Part shown: piece after piece, positions 27,905 through 36,166 of the stretch
Position numbering within the stretch: the first letter of the stretch is position 1
Layout of the letters: each line of letters opens with the position of its first letter
Source: DASQYE01 sp036389675
Lineage (GTDB): Bacteria; Acidobacteriota; Blastocatellia; Pyrinomonadales; Pyrinomonadaceae
Reading direction: 5' to 3'
DNA length: 64,000 bases
NCBI GenBank assembly: GCA_036389675.1
Contig: DASVWI010000029.1
Coordinates: forward strand, 3,392-67,391
Position numbers and translations under genes: made by a program
The notes under the pieces: model-generated
Seen by the model: only the letters and a program-made list of their open reading frames with translations
Database searches by the model: none
What the model was told of the DNA's origin: nothing

Positions 27905-29155
27905 ATGAGACCGGCTCTCTTTCCTGCTCTTATCTTATCTCTCTCAGCCCTCGCGACTGTCGTCCCGGGCCAGCCATCAAAAGCAACGCCGCCCCGTTTC
28001 GCCCCCACTCGTCAATCATCGTCCGGTTCTTCCCTCAATCCATCTCACTCCGAGACTCGCGCCCCGGCGTCCATTAAATGGAGTGATGCTCTGGATCAAA
28101 AGCCCGAATGGTACGGCGGCGACGAGGCGGCGCGCATCGCCGATAATCTTCTCCTTTACCAGCTAAACAACGGAGGTTGGCCCAAGAACATAGAGATGGC
28201 GAAGGTCTTGACCGAAGGTGAAAAGGCCGCGCTCCTCAAAGAGAAGTCGTCGGACACGGAGTCGACCATTGACAACGGCGCGACCTACAAACAGTTGGCC
28301 TATCTCGCCAGAGTCTTTACGGCGAAGAAGATTCCGCGCCACAAAGAGGCTTTTCTCAAAGGGCTGGACTACCTGCTCACGGCGCAGTACGACAACGGCG
28401 GCTGGCCGCAGTACTACCCTTTACGCAAGGGCTACTACTCGCACATCACCTACAACGACAATGCGATGATCGGCGTCATGCGACTCCTGCGCGACATCGC
28501 TCGAAAGAGGCCCGATTACGCGTTCGTGGATGAAGACCATCGCCTGCGGAGTGAGCGGGCGGTCGAGCGCGGGATTGAATGTATTCTGAAAACTCAGGTC
28601 GTAGTCGAGGGCAAGCGCACGGTCTGGGCCGCACAGCACGACGAGCGGACGCTTGAGCCCGCTCCGGCCAGAAAGTTTGAGCCCGCCGCGCTGACGGGCT
28701 CGGAGAGCGTCGGCATCGTGCGCTTTCTGATGGGCATCGAGCGCCCCGGTGAGCAGGTGGTGGAGGCGATTGACGCGGCCATCGCGTGGTTCGAGAAGTC
28801 CAAGATCAAGGGCATCCGTTACGTCGAGCGAGCAGACGCCTCCAAGATACACGGCTTTGATCGCGTCGTCGTCAAAGACCAGAATGCCGGGCCTCTCTGG
28901 GCGCGCTTCTATGAGATCGGAACGAACAGACCGATCTTCATCGGGCGCGACGCGCGCGTCCGTTACGACGTGGCGGAGATAGAGGACGAGCGCCGCAACG
29001 GTTACTCGTGGTACGTCGCCGAGCCAGCCGAGCTGCTCAACAAAGACTATCCGAAATGGCAGAAGAGATGGCGGCAGAAATCAGCCGCACCCGCCGCGTC
29101 GTGCCTGCGGCTTGACGTTCGGCCCGACAGTCCTCAAGCTTTGAATCGAAGTTAA
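27905..29155 (+). CDS. pelA: Pectate lyase, polysaccharide lyase family 10
   Basis: PL10 lyases cleave polygalacturonate by beta-elimination, producing unsaturated oligogalacturonates. The 416-residue protein has a signal peptide (about 1-23) and a Ser/Pro-rich linker to about residue 55. The alpha/alpha-toroid domain shows NNGGWPKNIEM, STIDNGATYKQLAYLARVF, QYDNGGWPQYYPLRKGYYSH, ITYNDNAMIGVMRLL and WARFYEIGTNRPIFIGRD, all diagnostic for the family; the Asp-rich and Arg residues in these blocks fit the metal-assisted active site. It sits 135 bp behind the TonB receptor gene and 3 bp ahead of the GH28 gene, so it is clearly co-transcribed with the latter. Its products need GH105, KduI (absent here) and KduD. 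Confidence 0.94.
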   Translation: MRPALFPALILSLSALATVVPGQPSKATPPRFAPTRQSSSGSSLNPSHSETRAPASIKWSDALDQKPEWYGGDEAARIADNLLLYQLNNGGWPKNIEMAKVLTEGEKAALLKEKSSDTESTIDNGATYKQLAYLARVFTAKKIPRHKEAFLKGLDYLLTAQYDNGGWPQYYPLRKGYYSHITYNDNAMIGVMRLLRDIARKRPDYAFVDEDHRLRSERAVERGIECILKTQVVVEGKRTVWAAQHDERTLEPAPARKFEPAALTGSESVGIVRFLMGIERPGEQVVEAIDAAIAWFEKSKIKGIRYVERADASKIHGFDRVVVKDQNAGPLWARFYEIGTNRPIFIGRDARVRYDVAEIEDERRNGYSWYVAEPAELLNKDYPKWQKRWRQKSAAPAASCLRLDVRPDSPQALNRS

Positions 29156-29158
29156 GCT

Positions 29159-31255
29159 ATGACCAATCGTCGCGCGTTTCTTAAAACCTTTCTTGTCGGC
29201 GGCGCAGCCTCGCTCGTCGCGCCTCGTCTGCTTGAGAGCCGCGCGCTCGCAGAAGGAATGAATCACGCGCTGCCGCCTCTTTCGGCGGCGCAGGATGCGT
29301 GGGCCGAGGTTCCGAACATTCTACGGCGCATCAAGCCTCCGGTCTTTCCCCGGCGCGACTTCGACATCACGCGCTTCGGGGCTAAGAACGACGGCCTGAC
29401 GGATTGCACCGATGCCTTTCGCAAGGCCATCGCCGCCTGTACGAAGGCCGGCGGGGGCCGTGTCGTCGTACCGCCCGGCTCGTTTCTGACCGGCGCGATT
29501 CACCTCCTGAGCAACGTCAACCTGCACGTCTCGGCGGGAGCTACCGTCAAGTTCAGTCAAGACCCCGCGAAATATCTGCCGCTCGTCTTCTCGCGTTGGG
29601 AGGGCATGGAGTTGATGAACTACTCGCCTTTCATCTACGCCTTCGAGCAGCAGAACATCGCCGTCACGGGCGAGGGCACTCTGGACGGCCAGAGCGATAC
29701 CTCGCACTGGTGGCCCTGGAAGGGGAATGCCGAGGGCGGCTGGAAGAAGGGCGACCCGAACCAGTTGAAGGCGCGCAACTCCCTTTCGGAGATGATGGAA
29801 AAGGACGTGCCCGTGCGCCAGAGGGTGTTCGGCGAAGGCCACTACCTGAGACCGCAGTTCATTCAACCCTACCGCTGCAAGAACGTGCTGATCGAAGGCG
29901 TGACGATCAGGAACTCTCCGATGTGGGAGATTCATCCGGTGCTTTGCACGAACGTCACGGTGCAAAGGGTGACGATCAACAGCCACGGGCCTAACAACGA
30001 CGGGTGCGATCCTGAATCGTGCGTGGACGTGCTTATCAAAGACTGTTCCTTCGACACGGGCGACGACTGCATAGCGATCAAGAGCGGGAGGAATCGTGAC
30101 GGGCGGCGCATAGGTGTCGCCTCCGAGAACATCATCATTCAGGGCTGCCAGATGAAGGACGGGCACGGCGGCGTCACCATCGGGAGCGAGATTTCCGGCG
30201 GCGTCCGCAACGTCTTTACGGAGAACTGCCGTATGGACAGCCCCAACCTTGACCGCGCGCTGCGTTTTAAGAATAACGCCATGCGCGGCGGCCTGCTCGA
30301 AAACATCTACATGAGGGATGTCGTGGTGGGACAGGTCGCGGACGCCGTCGTCTCAATCGATTTCTATTACGAGGAGGGGGAGAAGGGCACGTTTACTCCG
30401 ATTGTGCGTAACGTCGGCGTGAAGAATGTGATTAGCAAAAAGAGCAAGTACGCGCTCTACATGCGAGGCTTTAAGAATTCGCAGATCACAAACATTCTCG
30501 TCGAGGATTGCGCCTTCGATAACGTGGCGAAGCCGAACGTCCTTGAGAGCGTCGAGAACATAGAGCTTCGTAACGTGCTCATCAACGGCAAGCCCGTCGA
30601 AGCCAGAGCGGCGGCGGCGAAGCTCAGGATCATTCTCGTCGGGGACTCCACCGTCACGGACAGAGACGGTTGGGGAGCCGGATTCAAACATCACGTTGCA
30701 CCGGAAGTCGAAGTCATCAACATGGCGCGTGGCGGGCGCAGCTCCAAGTCTTACATCAACGAAGGCTGGTGGAGGCAGGCGCTCGACCTGCGCGGCGATT
30801 ACTACCTGATTCAGTTCGGGCATAACGACCAGCCCGGCAAAGGGCCTGAGCGCGAGACAGACCCCGCGACGACCTACGCCGAGTTCATGGCCCGTTACGT
30901 CGAAGAGGCGCGCGCCGCCGGAGCAAAGCCCGTGCTGGTAACTTCCCTCGTGCGTCGAGGCGCGTGGAAAGATGGCCGCATCAACTCCGATCTGACACTT
31001 TACGCCGACGCCGTGAAAAAGCTCGCCGCCGAAAAGGGCGTGCCCCTGATAGACCTGCACGCGCTGAGCATCGACTATATCAACGCGATGGGCATGCAGA
31101 AGAGTCTTGAGCTGGGGAAAATGAAGCCGGACGGGCGAGGCGGCGAGGCGATAGACAACACGCACCTTGGCGAGAGGGGCAGCGAGGCCATGGGCCAACT
31201 GGTCGTCAACGAGCTCAGAAAGATCGAACCCCGATTGGCGGCATATATCAAGTAG
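29159..31255 (+). CDS. Bifunctional GH28 polygalacturonase - CE12-type acetylesterase, Tat-exported
   Basis: A 698-residue fusion. The N-terminus MTNRRAFLKTFLVGGAASLV is a Tat-type signal. The GH28 beta-helix (about residues 55-475) carries NNDGCDPESCVDVLIKDCSF, the catalytic Asp pair in TGDDCIAIKSG, GHGGVTIGSEISGG with the catalytic His region, and the RFK motif in DRALRFKNN. From about residue 485 a complete SGNH hydrolase of the rhamnogalacturonan acetylesterase type follows: ILVGDSTVTDRDGWG (nucleophile Ser), MARGGRSSKS (oxyanion Gly), FGHNDQPGK (Asn) and DNTHLGERGSEAMG (Asp/His). The enzyme probably deacetylates and hydrolyses pectin in the same place. The two parts occur as separate proteins in most organisms. 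It starts 3 bp after the pectate lyase stop. Confidence 0.92.
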   Translation: MTNRRAFLKTFLVGGAASLVAPRLLESRALAEGMNHALPPLSAAQDAWAEVPNILRRIKPPVFPRRDFDITRFGAKNDGLTDCTDAFRKAIAACTKAGGGRVVVPPGSFLTGAIHLLSNVNLHVSAGATVKFSQDPAKYLPLVFSRWEGMELMNYSPFIYAFEQQNIAVTGEGTLDGQSDTSHWWPWKGNAEGGWKKGDPNQLKARNSLSEMMEKDVPVRQRVFGEGHYLRPQFIQPYRCKNVLIEGVTIRNSPMWEIHPVLCTNVTVQRVTINSHGPNNDGCDPESCVDVLIKDCSFDTGDDCIAIKSGRNRDGRRIGVASENIIIQGCQMKDGHGGVTIGSEISGGVRNVFTENCRMDSPNLDRALRFKNNAMRGGLLENIYMRDVVVGQVADAVVSIDFYYEEGEKGTFTPIVRNVGVKNVISKKSKYALYMRGFKNSQITNILVEDCAFDNVAKPNVLESVENIELRNVLINGKPVEARAAAAKLRIILVGDSTVTDRDGWGAGFKHHVAPEVEVINMARGGRSSKSYINEGWWRQALDLRGDYYLIQFGHNDQPGKGPERETDPATTYAEFMARYVEEARAAGAKPVLVTSLVRRGAWKDGRINSDLTLYADAVKKLAAEKGVPLIDLHALSIDYINAMGMQKSLELGKMKPDGRGGEAIDNTHLGERGSEAMGQLVVNELRKIEPRLAAYIK

Positions 31256-31377
31256 CGGTGTCACGCTTTTTGTAATAGCGCGCGGCGCGCGTGCTCTTTA
31301 GAGCCCCTGCTCGCGATGACGGCGGTTTTCACTGGAACACCCGTTTCCCATGGTCTGCGGTTGAAGGAGACGCCTTA

Positions 31378-32709
31378 ATGACTGAGTCGAATGTTTTGAC
31401 GCGTCGAGAATTCGTCAAGACTGCGGGCACTGCTGCCGCCGCGTCGCTCGTCATGATGAATCCGGCGCTGTCTGCGGCACAGCCTTCGGCCCGCCGCCGC
31501 TACGCTATCGTCGGGACAGGCGAGCGCGCCACCAGCATGTGGGGCAGAGGCTTAGTTGAGCGCTACCCGGACATTCTGGACTTCGTCGGCCTTTGCGACA
31601 TCAACCCCAAACGGGCGGCTGTCGCCAGAGAATTGATCGGCGTCAACTGCCCGACCTTCACAAACTTCGACGAGATGATGGATAAGGCGCGGCCCGACCT
31701 GCTGATGGTCACTACCGTGGACGCTTACCACAGGGACTACATCGTCAAGGGCTTGGAGCGCGGCGTCGACGTGATGACCGAAAAGCCCATGGTCACGGAC
31801 GAGGACAAATGTCAGGACGTGCTCGACGCCGAAAGGCGCGCCGACCGCAAGATCGTCGTCACTTTCAATTACCGCTACGCGCCGAAGCATCAAAAGATCA
31901 AAGAGATACTGATGTCCGGCGAGATTGGCCGCGTCATCTCCGTCGACTTTAGCTGGTATCTGGACGTGCGCCACGGGGCAGATTATTTTCGCCGCTGGCA
32001 CAGGCTCAAGCGCGGAGGCGGAAGCCTCTGGGTGCATAAGGCGACGCATCACTTCGACCTCATCAACTGGTGGCTCGACGCCGACCCCCTGGAGGTCTCG
32101 GCTCAGGGCGACTTGCAGATTTACGGAAAGAGAGGGCCGTTCCGTTATTCGCACTGCCGCCCCTGCCCGCACAAATCGAAATGCCGCTTCTACTATGACA
32201 TGACGAAGGACGCGCGGCGCATGAAGCTCTACGCCGCCTGCGAGGACGTGGACAATTACCACCGCGACGGGTGCGTGTACCGCGAGGACGTTGACATCTA
32301 CGACACCATGTCGGCTGTCGTGAAGTACTCGAACGGCGTCAACATGAGCTACTCGCTGAACGCTTTTATGCCGATTGAGGGATACCGTCTCGCCTTCAAC
32401 GGGGAGCTGGGACGCCTCGAAGTGCGCGACTACGAGCGGCAGCCATGGCCCGTCGCAGAAGAAACGGAAATGTATGTGACACGAAGCTTCGGCAAGCGCA
32501 CGAAAATCACCGTGCCGAAAATCGAGGGCGGACACGGCGGAGGAGACGACCGGCTGCGGGACTTGATCTTCCGAAAAGTTAAAGTCCCGGATTACATGCG
32601 ACTCCCGGACTCGCGCGCCGGGGCCATGTCCTGCCTGACGGGCATCGCCGCCCGCAAGAGTGTCGAGCGGAAACAGCCGGTCAAGATCGCAGACCTGATT
32701 CGCCTCTGA
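31378..32709 (+). CDS. Gfo/Idh/MocA family oxidoreductase, Tat-exported
   Basis: A 443-residue dehydrogenase-family protein starting at the ATG at 31378, which has GAAGGAG upstream; an earlier in-frame ATG at 31291 lacks one. The N-terminus has a Tat motif (LTRREFVKTAGTAAAASLV), so it is probably exported folded with its cofactor bound. The Rossmann domain reads RYAIVGTGERATSMWGRGL, followed by DVMTEKPMVTDEDKC with the conserved Lys-Pro. The C-terminal domain has VHKATHHFDLINWWLDADP and a Cys-rich stretch HCRPCPHKSKCRFYYD plus CEDVDNYHRDGC, which could bind metal or form disulfides. Such exported members often act on glycosides through a tightly bound NAD(P). It follows GH28-CE12 and precedes uxaE. 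Confidence 0.87.
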   Translation: MTESNVLTRREFVKTAGTAAAASLVMMNPALSAAQPSARRRYAIVGTGERATSMWGRGLVERYPDILDFVGLCDINPKRAAVARELIGVNCPTFTNFDEMMDKARPDLLMVTTVDAYHRDYIVKGLERGVDVMTEKPMVTDEDKCQDVLDAERRADRKIVVTFNYRYAPKHQKIKEILMSGEIGRVISVDFSWYLDVRHGADYFRRWHRLKRGGGSLWVHKATHHFDLINWWLDADPLEVSAQGDLQIYGKRGPFRYSHCRPCPHKSKCRFYYDMTKDARRMKLYAACEDVDNYHRDGCVYREDVDIYDTMSAVVKYSNGVNMSYSLNAFMPIEGYRLAFNGELGRLEVRDYERQPWPVAEETEMYVTRSFGKRTKITVPKIEGGHGGGDDRLRDLIFRKVKVPDYMRLPDSRAGAMSCLTGIAARKSVERKQPVKIADLIRL

Positions 32710-32816
32710 TAAGGGAAGAGGCCAGCGCCTTTGCGCCTAACGCGGTCGGGCGCGGAAACGTTTGGGGCATTCATACTATTGGATGATGGTTCTTTTTAAG
32801 CTTCAGGGAGGAGATC

Positions 32817-34079
32817 ATGAGTAACGCGCTGAGACTGGAAAAATATTCTTTCGGTGTGGGGGACAGGTTCGCTCATCAGGCGAAGGCGCAGCTACGGGCT
32901 TGCATGCAGGCCGCCGCCCGTGGCGTGGACGTGACGCCCGTGTGGAACAAGTCATATCGCGAGCATTCCATCGTCGGCTCTGAGCCTTCGAGCGTCCTTC
33001 GGGCGGCGGAGGCGGCGGTCAGAGAGCTGGACTGGACGAAGCCCTTCCACGTCGATGCCGACCACATACGCTTCGACATCGTAGACCCTTTTATCGAGAC
33101 CTCTGATTTCTACACGCTGGACGTGGCCGAATCCATCGGCCAGCCGGCGGACGCCGAAGATGTCGCGGCCTTCGTTGATCGCCACCCGGAGCTTGTGGGC
33201 CGCCTTGAGATTCCCGGCATCACTCAGCCCTTCGAGACGACATGCGCCGACATCGAAAAGATCGCCGCCAAGTATCTCAGGGCCGCGCAGGATGCCGGGC
33301 GGCTTCACCGTCACATCGCGTCCGTCAAAGGCGAGGGCCGCTTTATCACGGAGGTGTCGATGGACGAGACCGACGAGGCGCAGACTCCGCCGGAACTTCT
33401 TGTCATCCTCGTCGCGCTCGCCGACGAGAAAATTCCTGCCCAGACCATCGCGCCGAAGTTTACCGGGCGATTCAACAAGGGCGTGGATTACGTCGGCGAT
33501 GTCTCGCAGTTCGAGAAGGAGTTCAACGAAGACCTGGCCGTGATCGCGCACGCGGTCAGCCGCTACGGTCTTCCCGACAATCTCAAGCTGAGCGTTCACT
33601 CCGGCAGCGACAAGTTCTCCATCTATGAGCCGATTCGCCGTGCCCTCAAGCGCACGGGCGCTGGCATTCACGTCAAGACGGCTGGCACAAACTGGCTGGA
33701 AGAGTTAATCGGGCTCGCCGAATCGGGCGGCGAAGGGCTCAAGCTGGCGAAAGAGATTTACGCCGAGGCGCTCGCCAACATTGATGCGCTGTGCGCGCCT
33801 TACGCGACCGTGATCGACATTGACCGGACGAAGCTTCCTTCCAAAGAAGAGGTGCAGGGCTGGACGAGCGAGCAGTTCACGGGAGCGCTGCGTCACGATC
33901 AAAGTAATGAGCTGTTCAATCCGAATCTGAGACAACTGCTGCACGTCGGCTTTAAGGTTGCGGCCAAAATGGGTGATCGTTATCTGAATATGCTCAAAGC
34001 CTGCGAAGCCAATGTTTCCAAAAACGTGACTGAGAATTTGTACGAGCGACATTTGAAACCGCTGTTCATCGGAAGCTGA
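32817..34079 (+). CDS. uxaE: Tagaturonate 3-epimerase family protein UxaE
   Basis: UxaE converts D-tagaturonate to D-fructuronate, the route found in Thermotoga that bypasses UxaB/UxaA. The 420-residue protein resembles Thermotoga UxaE as I remember that sequence: KPFHVDADHIRF near residue 80, SMDETDEAQTPPELLVILV, KFTGRFNKGVDYVGDVSQFE, LKLSVHSGSDKFSIYEPI, IHVKTAGTNWLEELI and NPNLRQLLHVGFKVAAK. The conserved Asp, Glu and His residues in these blocks are the likely metal ligands and acid/base. AGGGAGGAGATC before the ATG is a strong ribosome-binding site. It is followed by uxuB after 33 bp, which uses its product. The upstream isomerase UxaC is not in the window. Cytoplasmic. Confidence 0.87.
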   Translation: MSNALRLEKYSFGVGDRFAHQAKAQLRACMQAAARGVDVTPVWNKSYREHSIVGSEPSSVLRAAEAAVRELDWTKPFHVDADHIRFDIVDPFIETSDFYTLDVAESIGQPADAEDVAAFVDRHPELVGRLEIPGITQPFETTCADIEKIAAKYLRAAQDAGRLHRHIASVKGEGRFITEVSMDETDEAQTPPELLVILVALADEKIPAQTIAPKFTGRFNKGVDYVGDVSQFEKEFNEDLAVIAHAVSRYGLPDNLKLSVHSGSDKFSIYEPIRRALKRTGAGIHVKTAGTNWLEELIGLAESGGEGLKLAKEIYAEALANIDALCAPYATVIDIDRTKLPSKEEVQGWTSEQFTGALRHDQSNELFNPNLRQLLHVGFKVAAKMGDRYLNMLKACEANVSKNVTENLYERHLKPLFIGS

Positions 34080-34083
34080 GACC

Positions 34084-34098
34084 GGCGGTACTGACCTG
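34084..34098. repeat. Fragment of hairpin repeat family A
   Basis: GGCGGTACTGACCTG equals the outer 15 bases of one arm of the repeat at 7503-7580. It lies in the 33-bp gap between uxaE and uxuB, immediately before the GAGGTG that serves as ribosome-binding site for uxuB. Confidence 0.6.
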
Positions 34099-34112
34099 CG
34101 AGGTGACCGACG

Positions 34113-34943
34113 ATGGACTTGGCCGAATTGACCGGGATGTACGACTTCACAGGGCGCTCCGTGGTCGTGACGGGCGGAACCGGCGTGCTTGGCCGCCACA
34201 TGGTTCAGGCGCTCGTCGGCTGCGGCGCTTTCGTTTCCGTGCTTGCGCGCAATCGTCAAAAGGCCGACGCCCTGCTCTCGGAGATCAAAGGGCCGGGCCG
34301 CGTTAACATTCTCGAAGGCGACGCGCTTCGGCGCGAAGATCTGCAACGCGCGCTTGCGGCTGTCACAAAAGAGTTTGGCCGTGTGGATTGCCTGCTCAAC
34401 GGCGCGGGCGGCAATCATCCGCAGGCGACGACGCGGCCCGACCTCTCTTTCTTCGACATACCCGAAGAGGCTTTCCGCTTCGTCTTCGACCTCAACCTTC
34501 TGGGCACGATCATTCCCAGCCAGATTTTCGGCAAACAGATGGCCGAGCAGGGCGACGGCGTAATCCTCAATGTCTCTTCGATGAGCGCGGTGCGCCCGCT
34601 CACGCGCGTCGTCAGTTATTCCGCGGCCAAGGCGGGCGTCAACAGTTTTACTCAATGGCTGGCCGTGCATCTGGCGCAGGAATACTCGCCGCGCATACGC
34701 GTCAACGCCATCGCCCCCGGTTTTTTCTTAACCGAACAGAACCGTTTTTTGTTGACCGAGAAGGAGACGGGCGAGCTGACGGCGCGCGGCGAGAGCATCA
34801 TCAAACACACTCCCATGGGACGCTTCGGCGAGCCCGGCGACCTGCTGGGCACAATGCTCTGGCTGCTTTCTCCTGCCTCCGCTTTCGTCACGGGCATCGT
34901 CGTTCCGGTGGACGGCGGCTTCTCGGCCTTCGGCGGAGTCTGA
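34113..34943 (+). CDS. uxuB: Fructuronate reductase / D-mannonate oxidoreductase, SDR type (UxuB, YjmF-like)
   Basis: This enzyme reduces D-fructuronate to D-mannonate. It is a 276-residue short-chain dehydrogenase of the Bacillus YjmF type, unrelated to the long-chain E. coli UxuB. Motifs are VVVTGGTGVLGRHMVQAL, LLNGAGGNHPQATT, VFDLNLLGTIIPSQIFGK, NVSSMSAVRPLTRVVSYSAA with catalytic Ser and Tyr, and Lys in SAAKAGVNSFTQWLAVHLA. APGFFLTEQNRFLL and the C-terminal VTGIVVPVDGGFSAFGGV are characteristic of this subgroup. GAGGTG six bases before the ATG supports the start. It lies between uxaE and a second kdgK. The next enzyme, mannonate dehydratase UxuA, is not in this window. Confidence 0.9.
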   Translation: MDLAELTGMYDFTGRSVVVTGGTGVLGRHMVQALVGCGAFVSVLARNRQKADALLSEIKGPGRVNILEGDALRREDLQRALAAVTKEFGRVDCLLNGAGGNHPQATTRPDLSFFDIPEEAFRFVFDLNLLGTIIPSQIFGKQMAEQGDGVILNVSSMSAVRPLTRVVSYSAAKAGVNSFTQWLAVHLAQEYSPRIRVNAIAPGFFLTEQNRFLLTEKETGELTARGESIIKHTPMGRFGEPGDLLGTMLWLLSPASAFVTGIVVPVDGGFSAFGGV

Positions 34944-35035
34944 GACGTGGCCGGGCAGGCTTTCAGGGTCGGGCACAATCGAAGGGCACGCAAACAAAAG
35001 TTAAGCATCGAGCCTTTATCAAAAGGAGACAGCGA

Positions 35036-36118
35036 ATGAAAGACGGTCTGAATATTCCGAAGGAGGGCGCGCTGGATTTCGTCTCGCTCGGCGCGCTCGT
35101 GCATCGCCTCGACCCGGGCATCATCCCTTTCCGCAAGGCGACCGAATGCCAGATACATGTGAGCGGCGGCGAGTTCAATGTCGCCGCCAACCTGTCCGAC
35201 TGTTTTCGCCTGAACACGGGTGTCGTGACGGCGATGGTCAACTATCCGATTGGCGAGCTGGTCGCAGAGCGTGTCAAGGCGATGGGCGTCAAGCCCTTCT
35301 ACAAGATGTTCGAGCATAACGGCGTGAACGGCCCGAACATCGCCGCCGTCTACAGCGACCGAGGCCACGGCGTCAGAGCGCCCGTCGTCTTCTACAATCG
35401 CTCGAACGAGGCGGCGGCTCAACTAAAGCCGGGCGACTTCGACTGGGACGCTATCTTCGCGGGAGGCGCGCGCTGGTTTCACAGCGGCGGCATCTTCGCT
35501 GCCCTCTCGGAGACGACAGCCGAAGTCATCATCGACGGCATGAAGGCGGCCAAAGCCGCCGGCGCGGTGACATCTTTCGATTTGAACTTCCGCGAAAAAC
35601 TCTGGAGAATCTCCGGCGGACAGGATCGGGCGGTTGAGACCGTTGCGCGCATAGTGGAGAATGTGGACGTGCTCGTCGGCAACGAAGAGGATTTGCAGAA
35701 GGGTCTGGGCATTCCCGGTCAGGATGTCTCTGCCAAGTCGAAGCTCGACCCGAGCGCGTTCTTCGCCATGATAGACAGGGTCGTGGAGAAGCACCCGCAG
35801 GTCAAGATCGTCGCGACGACGCTGCGCGAAGTCCATACGACGAATCGTCATAGCTGGGGCGCGGTGGCATGGATTCAGGGCCAAACCTACGTCTCGCCGA
35901 CCGCCGAGCTTGACGTGATTGATCGCGTCGGAGGTGGCGACGGTTTCGCCGCCGGGTTCATCTACGGCCTGCTCAACGGCGAGCCGCCGGAGGAAGCGCT
36001 CAAGCTCGGCTGGGCTCACGGCGCGCTGCTGACGACCTTCCCCGGCGACACGACGATGGCGACCGTCGAGCAGGTACGCTCCTTTGCCAGAGGCGGCTCG
36101 GCGCGCATCCAGCGTTAA
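35036..36118 (+). CDS. PfkB family sugar kinase, KdgK-like, copy 2
   Basis: A 360-residue PfkB kinase paralogous to the kdgK at 16713. The start ATG at 35036 has AAAAGGAG eight bases upstream; the much longer open frame reaching back through uxuB is out of frame with it and spurious. Shared blocks are FVSLGALVHRLDPG, VSGGEFNVAANL, ARWFHSGGIFAALSETT, SFDLNFREKLWR and DRVGGGDGFAAGFIYGLL with the catalytic Asp. The substrate-facing N-terminal segment differs from copy 1 (IIPFRKATECQIHVSGG against GRIHTARTFQVWEGGG), so the two could prefer different 2-keto-3-deoxy acids. It follows uxuB and precedes a LarA-like gene, within what looks like one transcript. Confidence 0.87.
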   Translation: MKDGLNIPKEGALDFVSLGALVHRLDPGIIPFRKATECQIHVSGGEFNVAANLSDCFRLNTGVVTAMVNYPIGELVAERVKAMGVKPFYKMFEHNGVNGPNIAAVYSDRGHGVRAPVVFYNRSNEAAAQLKPGDFDWDAIFAGGARWFHSGGIFAALSETTAEVIIDGMKAAKAAGAVTSFDLNFREKLWRISGGQDRAVETVARIVENVDVLVGNEEDLQKGLGIPGQDVSAKSKLDPSAFFAMIDRVVEKHPQVKIVATTLREVHTTNRHSWGAVAWIQGQTYVSPTAELDVIDRVGGGDGFAAGFIYGLLNGEPPEEALKLGWAHGALLTTFPGDTTMATVEQVRSFARGGSARIQR

Positions 36119-36120
36119 AG

Positions 36121-36143
36121 TCAGATCGCCTGCGGTGCTGACA
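36121..36143. repeat. Degenerate fragment of hairpin repeat family A
   Basis: TCAGATCGCCTGCGGTGCTG resembles the core of the 7503-7580 arm (TCAGTACCGCCTGCGGT) with a few changes. It lies in the 48-bp gap between the second kdgK-like gene and the LarA-like gene. Confidence 0.4.
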
Positions 36144-36166
36144 AAACATTCAAGAGGTCATAAGCG

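Noticed and set aside
34388..36118. 576-codon open frame covering uxuB and the second kdgK-like gene
   Set aside because: The first 216 codons are an out-of-frame reading of uxuB; the ATG at 35036 has a good ribosome-binding site.
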